A DNA stretch of 64,000 nucleotides from an uncultured Emticicia sp. (GTDB lineage Bacteria > Bacteroidota > Bacteroidia > Cytophagales > Spirosomataceae), in NCBI RefSeq assembly GCF_937903345.1, contig NZ_CALCZQ010000030.1:186001-250000 (forward strand), in the 5' to 3' direction. A program made the translations under genes and the position numbers. This document shows, piece after piece, positions 50,802-58,860 of the stretch. A model generated the notes under the pieces. It was not told the DNA's origin. It made no database searches and was given only the letters and a program-made list of their open reading frames with translations. Numbering within the stretch: position 1 is the stretch's first letter; each line of letters begins with the position of its first letter.

Positions 50802-52397
50802 TTACTTCATCAACTTTGGGTTGTATTTTCCTTGTTTTTTAAATCCGTCAAAGGGTCGCATGGCCCCAAAACGTGGATAAGAGTCGAAAACATCACCATT
50901 TAGCGTCATTCTTGGGTCGTTTTGTTCAATTAGTTTTTGCTCTAACTTTTTGCTCAATTTCTGCAAAATAGACTTGATTTTCTCGGATTTTGAAAGGTCA
51001 TTGAGGCAAAATGGGTCTTTTTTGATGTCATATAATTGTTCGGAATCACGTTTTTCAAAACCAATTTCAAAAAGTGCTTTATACGAAACTTTCTCTTTAA
51101 TCATGAAAGTTTTGGTAGGCGAATCGTCAATATCTTCATAACCTTCCAAAATGGGTTTCATACCTTTTATACCTGCTGTAGATGCTGATATTTCTGGTGC
51201 AGGGTCGCCAAGTGGCCAACGCTCAGTCTTTAAATTTTTGATATATAGGTATTCTTTTGAACGAATTGCACGGGCTGGATAACCCAAATTATCAGGGCGA
51301 GCATGTGTATGCCTTTCTCTTCCAGAAAATACATATTCGCGAGTAGCATCAATATATCCAGACTTTGGACTTCTAAAAATGGGTATTAAAGTTTTACCCG
51401 AAATACCTTCAAAATGCTTGATACCAGCTACATCCAAAAAAGTAGGGGCTAAATCAATCAGACTAATGAGATCGTCTATTTTTCTGTTTTTGCCTATTAT
51501 CATCGGGCCAGCGATTGCCAATGGAACGTGAGTTCCATATTCTTGTAAATTTGCCTTGGCATAAGGGAAAGCCATGCCATTGTCGGCAGTTACCACGATA
51601 ATAGTATTTTCTAATTCGCCTGCCTCCTTTAAAATTTGCAACATTTTACCTAATTGGATATCAAACCACGTTATTTCTAAGGCATAATCAAGTATATCGT
51701 TTTTTACTAAATCTGTATTTGGTAAAAATGATGGTACTTTTAGGTTTTTTTTAGAATAACCAGCTTCTTTACCTGATCCTTCTTCATATTCTCGATGTGG
51801 TTCTTGCCCACCATACCAAAAGAAGAAAGGCTTATCCTTGGGTTTTTCCTTTAGAAAATCATTAAAATTGGCGGCATAATCTGTTGAACTAATGCCACTT
51901 GTTGGTACTTTGTCGAACTTTCGAGAATTATATTCTGGACCAGTTGGGTTTCTATTCCAGCCCGAATCTATAAAATTGCCAGGTGCCCAAGGTTTGCCTG
52001 TAAAGCCTAATGCGTAGCCTGCATTTTCAAGTGCATCTGTAAAAACAGGGAATTTTTTAGGAAATAAACTGCTATGCGTTCCCGCTTCTTCCAATTGCCA
52101 AATTTGTTTACCAGTTAGAATGGCTGCTCGTGATGGGCTGCATTGAGGTGCTGCCACAAAAGCATTATTAAAAAGTAAACCATGTAAAGCGATACTATCA
52201 AAAGTAGGTGTTTGAAAAGTGGATTGACCATACGCGGAAGCATGAGGGAACGAATGGTCATCGGCTATGGCGAAAAGGATATTTGGCTGGCGTTTTGATA
52301 GTGGTTTTGCATCATTTTGTTTCTGAAATGAAGATAAAACCACCGAAAAAAAGGCCAAAACCAATAGAGTTTTTTTGAAAAATGTCAGGTTTTTCAT
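50802..52397 (-). CDS. Secreted sulfatase, heparan-N-sulfatase-like type
   Basis: From the Met at 52397 (one base after the preceding stop) the product has 531 residues. The Met at 52430 would overlap the previous gene. A signal spans 8-25. Residues 39-54 give NILFAIADDHSFPHAS and the activation motif is CSPSR (C86), followed by AAILTGKQIWQLEEAGTHSS. The pattern IADDHSxPHxSxYG with AAILTGxxxxxLEExGTH is that of the SGSH/sulfamidase-like subfamily. The true sulfate position is not known. Confidence 0.93.
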   Translation of the reverse strand: MKNLTFFKKTLLVLAFFSVVLSSFQKQNDAKPLSKRQPNILFAIADDHSFPHASAYGQSTFQTPTFDSIALHGLLFNNAFVAAPQCSPSRAAILTGKQIWQLEEAGTHSSLFPKKFPVFTDALENAGYALGFTGKPWAPGNFIDSGWNRNPTGPEYNSRKFDKVPTSGISSTDYAANFNDFLKEKPKDKPFFFWYGGQEPHREYEEGSGKEAGYSKKNLKVPSFLPNTDLVKNDILDYALEITWFDIQLGKMLQILKEAGELENTIIVVTADNGMAFPYAKANLQEYGTHVPLAIAGPMIIGKNRKIDDLISLIDLAPTFLDVAGIKHFEGISGKTLIPIFRSPKSGYIDATREYVFSGRERHTHARPDNLGYPARAIRSKEYLYIKNLKTERWPLGDPAPEISASTAGIKGMKPILEGYEDIDDSPTKTFMIKEKVSYKALFEIGFEKRDSEQLYDIKKDPFCLNDLSKSEKIKSILQKLSKKLEQKLIEQNDPRMTLNGDVFDSYPRFGAMRPFDGFKKQGKYNPKLMK

Positions 52398-52398
52398 A

Positions 52399-53784
52399 TT
52401 ATTCTTCTGTTTTACCACCATTATTGCCAACTCCTTTTTTCTCGGTTTTGGGCATCAATTTAGATAATTCTTTTTTTTGAGAAAGAATGTTTTTGTCGTT
52501 AATTATATTTACCCATTCATAAGGGTCATTCTTTTCATCGTAAAATTCTTCCCCGCCTTTTGCATATCTGATATACCGATATTTCTCTGAACGCACTGCA
52601 TGGTTGCCTTCTTTATAGGTTGTCAAGGCTGGAATATTCCACTCGGCATTGGGATTGGCCAATAGTTTTTTAATGCTTTTACCTTCCACATGCGAAGGTG
52701 TTTTGAATCCATTCAGTTCAGCCAAAGTGGGGTAAATACTCATAAAGTCAACAGTTCTATTACAGTAAGAGCCAGGCTTTGTAAGATTTGGTACTACCCA
52801 AATTAATGGCGAACGGGTGGCTTCTTCCCAAAGAGCGAATTTACGCCAATGGTGTTTTTCACCTAGATGCCAACCATGGTCGCCCCACAAAACAATCATT
52901 GTGTTTTCTTTTTCTGGGCTTTTTTCGTAAGCATCTAATATAATCCCTATTTGGGCATCGGCATAAGAAATAGTAGCTTGGTATGCTTGAATAGCCTCAC
53001 GCCATTGGGTTTCAGATTGAATTTGAGCATGGGTGTTTTTCGACATTTTTTTGCCTTCTTCTGGCAAATCCTCCAAATCGTCTTCTTTGTAAGGCGGTAA
53101 AACAATTTTGTCAATTGGGTATAAATCAAAATACTTTTTTGGAACATGCCATGGCAAGTGAGGTTTAAAAAGTCCAGCAGCCAAAAAGAGTGGTTTGTCA
53201 TGTTTTTTCAACAATTCAGAAGCTGCCCATTTTGCGACATGAAAATCGGCCAAAACATCATCTTCTGCATCTAATTGAGCCCATTTAATGCCACCAAAAT
53301 TTCCCTTTTTTGTAATATTTTTATTTGGATTATTGGTTGGACTATGGAAATAATAATCATATTCTTCTTCACGGTCATACTCTACATGATAGATTTTACC
53401 ACCACCTAAAACAGCATAGCCATTATTTTTGAAAAAAGTGGGTAATGTTATTTCTTTCGGAATTGCTTTACGCCAATCGTCGTCATTATCGTACACCCCA
53501 GAGGTACTTGGGCGTAGGCCAGACATCAATGCGGCACGGGAAGGACAGCAAACAGGTGCAGCACAATAGGCATTTGTAAAGCTCAGACCCATTGCCGAAA
53601 GTCTATCCATATTGGGTGTTTTTACCTGATTATTTCGCCCAAAATAACCAATCCAATGATTTAGGTCATCCACGGGGATAAATAAAACATTCATCTTTTT
53701 GGACTCGACTTTTTGCTTTACATTTATCTGAAATGCTGTTAGAGATAAAATTGCCAAAATCAGGATTGCCGAATATTTTTTCAT
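52399..53784 (-). CDS. Secreted sulfatase, iduronate-2-sulfatase-like (copy 2)
   Basis: 461 residues with a signal peptide (to about 20). Residues 32-50 give NVLFIPVDDLNHWIGYFG and the activation motif is CCPSR (C79), followed by AALMSGLRPSTSGVY. FKPHLPWHVPKKYFDLYP and GDHGWHLGEKHHWRK match the iduronate-2-sulfatase subfamily. It shares these with the gene at 40407. The C-terminus is a short charged tail (TEKKGVGNNGG) that overlaps nothing. The next sulfatase starts one base after. Confidence 0.93.
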   Translation of the reverse strand: MKKYSAILILAILSLTAFQINVKQKVESKKMNVLFIPVDDLNHWIGYFGRNNQVKTPNMDRLSAMGLSFTNAYCAAPVCCPSRAALMSGLRPSTSGVYDNDDDWRKAIPKEITLPTFFKNNGYAVLGGGKIYHVEYDREEEYDYYFHSPTNNPNKNITKKGNFGGIKWAQLDAEDDVLADFHVAKWAASELLKKHDKPLFLAAGLFKPHLPWHVPKKYFDLYPIDKIVLPPYKEDDLEDLPEEGKKMSKNTHAQIQSETQWREAIQAYQATISYADAQIGIILDAYEKSPEKENTMIVLWGDHGWHLGEKHHWRKFALWEEATRSPLIWVVPNLTKPGSYCNRTVDFMSIYPTLAELNGFKTPSHVEGKSIKKLLANPNAEWNIPALTTYKEGNHAVRSEKYRYIRYAKGGEEFYDEKNDPYEWVNIINDKNILSQKKELSKLMPKTEKKGVGNNGGKTEE

Positions 53785-53833
53785 ATTAATTGACTCAATT
53801 GAAGGTAATTATTGTAAACTAAAAAGCTAAAAC

Positions 53834-55219
53834 TTATTTAGAAAATTGACCTATCAAATCGGGATTGTGTTTAGCTATGTAACTCATCAATGTACTTTCT
53901 AATTCTTTTGCCTTGGTTTTTTCTATATTCGAAATGTCATTAAGTTCCCCCAAATCTTTGGAAATATTATACATCTCTATTTTATTTGTTTTCCAAAATT
54001 TTATCAATTTATAATCACCCATTATCACCGCCGAATGAGGATAGGCTTTTGCAAATCTATGGAAGAAAAATGCCTTATTTGTACGCTCTACTACCCCTTT
54101 GCCATTATTTTTTAATACATTTGCAAAGCTTCCTCCATCTAAATTCCCTAAAGATTTTTTGCCACCAGCCAGTTCGCTAAAAGTGGGTAGTAAATCCCAT
54201 CCAGCCACTGGCACATCCGAAAGTGTATTTTTTTGAATACCTGGTCCTTTCACAATAAAAGGCACTCGAATTCCCCCTTCATATAATGTCCATTTGCCTC
54301 CTCGAAGTGGGAAGTTTCTCATTTGCTTACCAAAAGATGCGGGTAAGTCCAGTTTATTACTAACAGGTGGAATAAATTCAACTGCACCATTATCGGCCAT
54401 CAAAATAATATAGGTGTTGTCTGCTATTCCCAAGTTTTCTACCATTTTTTCCAACTCTCCAATTTTAGTATCTAAATCATAAATCATACCTGCCCAAGCT
54501 GGATTGTCATGCTTTTTGCCTACCGGCTTTACTTTGAATTTATCATAGCTGGTTTGTCGTGTTACAAAATCTACATGGGTGGCATAATGTGAGACCTGCA
54601 AATAAAAAGGGTTTTTAGCAATCACTTGATCCTTCATAAATTTTATAGCACGAGCATTTAAGCTGTCCATTTGTTTAGGATTTTCTGAAAAAAAATGTCT
54701 TTCCCATTTTTCTTCTTTTCCTTGTCCAATATTTCCATTTACATTCCCAGTATCGCCATCACTTACATCGTAGCCCAATTTTTCTGGAGAAATTTTTGCA
54801 CGCAAATCCCATTTACCAAAATGGGCAGCTTTGTATCTATTATCAATTGATTTTAATACTTGGGGAATAGTTTGTAAAGCCGAACTATATCTTGTAGGAA
54901 AATCATCATCATCTCCCATTTTAATAGAAGTTTGCCCAAATTGAATACTTCTGCGAGTAGGCGAACAGATTGGGTCAGGAGCGTAGCCATTCGAAAACCT
55001 CATACTTTTCTTAATGAATAAATCTACGTTGGGTGTTTCATAATAATCGCTTTTTGAATCATTTACACGATCATCCATTTTTGATGAAAAGCACGACCAA
55101 CCCAAATCATCCGTCAAAATCAAAATAAAATTTGGACGCTTTTCTAATTGCTTTTTTGAAGGAACGCTCAAATTGCTAACTCCAAAAATGAGATATATTA
55201 AAAAAATTAACCTTACCAT
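53834..55219 (-). CDS. Secreted sulfatase (formylglycine) with CSPTR motif
   Basis: 461 residues with an N-terminal hydrophobic segment (3-15). Residues 29-46 give PNFILILTDDLGWSCFS and the activation motif is CSPTR (C85), followed by RSIQFGQTSIKMGDDDDF rather than the usual SLLTG, so this enzyme is a little divergent around the active site. HFGKWDL and MADNGAVEF follow. It is the first of three consecutive sulfatases and follows the second cytochrome-propeller gene by 81 bases. Confidence 0.92.
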   Translation of the reverse strand: MVRLIFLIYLIFGVSNLSVPSKKQLEKRPNFILILTDDLGWSCFSSKMDDRVNDSKSDYYETPNVDLFIKKSMRFSNGYAPDPICSPTRRSIQFGQTSIKMGDDDDFPTRYSSALQTIPQVLKSIDNRYKAAHFGKWDLRAKISPEKLGYDVSDGDTGNVNGNIGQGKEEKWERHFFSENPKQMDSLNARAIKFMKDQVIAKNPFYLQVSHYATHVDFVTRQTSYDKFKVKPVGKKHDNPAWAGMIYDLDTKIGELEKMVENLGIADNTYIILMADNGAVEFIPPVSNKLDLPASFGKQMRNFPLRGGKWTLYEGGIRVPFIVKGPGIQKNTLSDVPVAGWDLLPTFSELAGGKKSLGNLDGGSFANVLKNNGKGVVERTNKAFFFHRFAKAYPHSAVIMGDYKLIKFWKTNKIEMYNISKDLGELNDISNIEKTKAKELESTLMSYIAKHNPDLIGQFSK

Positions 55220-55300
55220 TTTTTGCTTAAATTAAAAAAAATAAAACATCATTTATTCTCACATAAATTAATAGACCTTTCGGGCATCTTTAAGATCAAT

Positions 55301-57970
55301 CTATTTCCCAAGTTGATGAATTGTACCTTGTATCGAGCCACTCAAAGTCTCACCTTTGGTATTCTTGATTTTGTAGTCTATCGTGATTACATCGACTTTT
55401 TCTAAGTTTTCAAAGCTTAATTTCAGGCTTTTACCCTCAGCATACGATTTAGTCACCTTCAATACTTTCTGGTCTAAACGTTCTGAACCGTATTTTTTAC
55501 TTCGTAACAATTGCCAAGTTTTTACTTCAAAATTGGATATATCAGATGCGGTATTTTGGTCTAGCGGGCTGTCAAAATCAAGCATAATACTTTTTTCAAG
55601 CACCTTCATTTTGACAGGTACTGGTATGGTTTTACCAGTGTATCTTACCCTATACAGTCCTCCGGCACGCATCATTTGGTTGGTTCCCCATGCCGACATT
55701 CCACAGGCATAGAGTTGCCCATCGCTTGGGTTAAACCTACCTCGCATTACACCAGTAAGAAACTTAACTCCAGGTAAATCAATCACAGCCCCTTGTTCTT
55801 GTCCGTTTACAGTTTCATTCAACACATATTGAATTTTGCCATAGCCGTAAGATAGGCTCAAAAGTCCTCCATTCAAAGCACCCCATTTTTTGCTGTCAAC
55901 CCAAACCATTTCAGAAGGCGAACGGTCGTATTTCATATCTACCCATACTAAAGGTTGCTCCATCGCTTTTCTTGAAGAGTCTTTGGGTGGATTATATCCC
56001 CACATATTTCCATAAAACTTCCCAACGCCTTTCACCCAGTTTATTCGGTTCATTGGATTCCAATAACCCTGTTGATCTGTTACAATAAAACTTCCATCTG
56101 GATTAATACAAACTCCATTGGCTGCTCTAAAACCAGTGGCAATGATGTCTGTTTTTGAACCATCGGCACTCACTTTTAGTAGGGTACCATGTTGTGGAAT
56201 AAGGGCTTCACGGGCATGTCTGCCACTTTTAGCATAGTAAAAGTTGCCTATTTTGTCTGTTTGAAGCCCCATCGCAAACTCGTGAAAATGGTCAGTTACC
56301 TGATGGTCGTGATTAAAGCTTTCGTAAAAGTCGGTTTCCATATCCCCATTCAAATCTCGTAACAAAACGAGCTGATCTCGACAGGTAACGTATATTTTTT
56401 CATCTACCACTTTAATGCCCAAAGGCTGAAATAAACCAGAGCCTATTCTTTGCCAGGTCAATTCTCCAGAAGGATTTAAAAGTCCTTTAATTAACCAAAT
56501 ATCACCATCTGTTGCACAAGCTGCAGCAATATTGGCATCTTTAAAAAAATCGATACCACTTAATTTCATTCGACAAGCCCACGGATTTTCAAAAGGCGGG
56601 GTCAGTAAATCCACGGCGTAGGGGCCATCTTCTTTGCCGTTTGTTATGAATGTTTTTATTGTTTCAGGATAATGTGCACGACCTGTACCCAAGGTGTATT
56701 TGGTCAATGATTCGGGGGCTGGTAGCTCTTTTTTAGAAAAATCAGCTCCTTTTTCACTAATCGCCAACGTTATTTTTATTTCTTCCTTGGCATTGATATT
56801 TACAAAAATCTGCCCATATTCTTCTACCAATGTAGCCCCATTTCCCAATACACTAACATTGACAGAGGAATTGGCCACTCTTAATTTCAAAATAGCATTA
56901 GAAGGGGAAATATTGAGTGTTCGGGTAAAAACGGAAGTGCCAATTAAGCCAAATTTTTCTAAAATGGCAGATTCGCCTACGGTGTAAGAAATAATAACTT
57001 GGTCTTCAAAATGATAAAGTCCTTTATAATTTGCCCAAGATTTAGGCAATGGACCAAAAGCACGCCCGTCACGAGCCACAAAACGAGGGTCCTCAAATTG
57101 TCCAGTACTCGGATTTGCCCAGCCTGGGCCTAAGGGTGTTTCAAAATGCAGTTTACCAATGGTTCTGGGGTAGGTTTCATGCTTGTCGTTTAATAAGATT
57201 CCGTTCCAATCTATAAAACCTTCGCCAGTATAAGCACCTGCCACTCGCATAAGGTCATGGTCAAAAACCATCCATGCTTTTCCTTTTGAAACACCGCCTG
57301 TGCCTTTATCTAAACGCACAGCAATCCCCTTGTAGGCAAAATTATTTTTTGAGTAGTCCTCGTCTCGGAAAGGAGAAGGCCCTGGGGAATGATACCTTGG
57401 AATACCAGTTTTTTCATCGGCTAATTCATAAGTATTCATTAGGAAGTTACCATAATCCATGTCGGCCCAAGGTTGAAAAGGCTTTGATACTGGGCCTCTA
57501 GACCTGCCTTTTGGCAGAGATGAAAGATAGTCGGGTGTAATTTTGGGAAGGGTTACTGTTTTGTTTTTTGTAACAAATTCTTGCTGAATGTAGTGAATGA
57601 CATCGTATTTTTCTTGGGGACTTAAAGCCACTTGCGGTGGCATAGAACCAAAACCTTTGGAAATCGTTTGATACATGGAATAAGCATCTACGCCTGCTTT
57701 GAAAGGCTCAGACCAAAACTTTAAGGACATTGGAATAGAACCTTCATTTTCTTCATTTCCATGACAATTGATACATGTAGCATTGTAAACTCTTTCACCA
57801 CGAACGAAAGAATTGTCGCTCATGTCTTTAATAAAACCCGCATGGTCTAAGTCTTTTTCAGTGCTTGGAAGGTCTTTTGATGAAAGAATATAAACGATGT
57901 TGGTGCTTGTTTTACAATTAAGCAGCATCAAAACAAGTCCAAAAAAAAGGTAAAAAAGACTCTTTTTCAT
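55301..57970 (-). CDS. Cytochrome c plus beta-propeller dehydrogenase, lipoprotein (copy 2)
   Basis: 889 residues. The signal peptide ends in the lipobox LLNC (C19), so it is probably lipid-anchored. The cytochrome c domain comes first (CINCH at 66-70, axial Met in FGSMPPQ), then a beta-rich segment, then a propeller (about 450-800) with blocks similar to the copy at 48301 (HFHEFAMGL, FRAANGVCINPDGSFIVTDQQG). It has the same parts in a different order, so the two are not recent duplicates. It is likely a periplasmic electron-donating dehydrogenase. The substrate is unknown. Confidence 0.85.
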   Translation of the reverse strand: MKKSLFYLFFGLVLMLLNCKTSTNIVYILSSKDLPSTEKDLDHAGFIKDMSDNSFVRGERVYNATCINCHGNEENEGSIPMSLKFWSEPFKAGVDAYSMYQTISKGFGSMPPQVALSPQEKYDVIHYIQQEFVTKNKTVTLPKITPDYLSSLPKGRSRGPVSKPFQPWADMDYGNFLMNTYELADEKTGIPRYHSPGPSPFRDEDYSKNNFAYKGIAVRLDKGTGGVSKGKAWMVFDHDLMRVAGAYTGEGFIDWNGILLNDKHETYPRTIGKLHFETPLGPGWANPSTGQFEDPRFVARDGRAFGPLPKSWANYKGLYHFEDQVIISYTVGESAILEKFGLIGTSVFTRTLNISPSNAILKLRVANSSVNVSVLGNGATLVEEYGQIFVNINAKEEIKITLAISEKGADFSKKELPAPESLTKYTLGTGRAHYPETIKTFITNGKEDGPYAVDLLTPPFENPWACRMKLSGIDFFKDANIAAACATDGDIWLIKGLLNPSGELTWQRIGSGLFQPLGIKVVDEKIYVTCRDQLVLLRDLNGDMETDFYESFNHDHQVTDHFHEFAMGLQTDKIGNFYYAKSGRHAREALIPQHGTLLKVSADGSKTDIIATGFRAANGVCINPDGSFIVTDQQGYWNPMNRINWVKGVGKFYGNMWGYNPPKDSSRKAMEQPLVWVDMKYDRSPSEMVWVDSKKWGALNGGLLSLSYGYGKIQYVLNETVNGQEQGAVIDLPGVKFLTGVMRGRFNPSDGQLYACGMSAWGTNQMMRAGGLYRVRYTGKTIPVPVKMKVLEKSIMLDFDSPLDQNTASDISNFEVKTWQLLRSKKYGSERLDQKVLKVTKSYAEGKSLKLSFENLEKVDVITIDYKIKNTKGETLSGSIQGTIHQLGK

Positions 57971-57989
57971 CGTTATTCGGTTTAGAAAA

Positions 57990-58850
57990 TTAATTTTTGA
58001 AACGAAACATTTTCATCTGTTTTTCGGTGAGTGCTCTATCAAATACCACTAATCCACCAATTTGCCCTTTGAAAAAATTGCCCATTCCCCTTTTCAAAAG
58101 CACAGCCCCAACGGTAAAATCTGAACCATTGTTTCCAATACCGTTAGGAAAATAGTAGGGATTTTTGGATTGAACCAATCCCTCCGGATATCCTTCAAAG
58201 CCTTTTGTGTTGTTTATGATTTCGAGCTCCCGTTTCTCAAAAACCCCATTTAAATACGATTTGATATTTTTACCATCGTATGTAAACGCCACACAGACCC
58301 ACTGATTGGTAGGAACTTGCTGCTTACTTGCAGAATAGTCAATAGAATAGGGAAAGGGTGGTGTGGGCTTTCCCGAATTCGAGATGTGTCCACAAACTTG
58401 GTTTTTACCATTATAGTGTGGCAACGAAATAAAAAGCCCGTATTGGCGTTTGCCACCATCTTGATACTCGTTCCACATTCCAGCTACAAAACCTGTTTGT
58501 TCGCCTGTCCATTTTAACCAAGCTACTACCGTAATTCCTCGATTGGCTCCATAAATGTTTAATGTTCCTGTTTGAGAATTGGGCAATGATAAAAAACTAC
58601 TACCGCTAAATATTGCAGAATAACCAGACAATGGGCCTTCGCTGATTCGTTTAATATTGCCGTTAGTTTCTTTCAAAGGAAAATCGGCTTTACCTATAGC
58701 TTTTCTGTCTTGGCCTTCGGTTTCTTTAAAATCCCAAAGTGCGACAAAACCCTTCATCTTACTTATTTTATTAATGTTTATGGATTTTTGAGCATACACA
58801 AATTGGCATATTAAAAACAAAAATAGTACAAGTAAATTGTTCATTGTCAA
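57990..58850 (-). CDS. Secreted LamG/concanavalin A-like lectin-domain protein
   Basis: 286 residues with a signal peptide (MTMNNLLVLFLFLICQFVYAQ). A second Met is two codons in. Residues 33-286 form one LamG jelly-roll: FVALWDFKETEG, ITVVAWLKWTG, VPTNQWVCVAFTYDGKNIKSYLNGV, and the typical last block GQIGGLVVFDRALTEKQM. No catalytic residues are evident, so it probably binds glycan or serves as a partner for the dehydrogenase, whose gene follows after 19 bases. Confidence 0.88.
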   Translation of the reverse strand: MTMNNLLVLFLFLICQFVYAQKSININKISKMKGFVALWDFKETEGQDRKAIGKADFPLKETNGNIKRISEGPLSGYSAIFSGSSFLSLPNSQTGTLNIYGANRGITVVAWLKWTGEQTGFVAGMWNEYQDGGKRQYGLFISLPHYNGKNQVCGHISNSGKPTPPFPYSIDYSASKQQVPTNQWVCVAFTYDGKNIKSYLNGVFEKRELEIINNTKGFEGYPEGLVQSKNPYYFPNGIGNNGSDFTVGAVLLKRGMGNFFKGQIGGLVVFDRALTEKQMKMFRFKN

Positions 58851-58860
58851 CTGATTTTTA

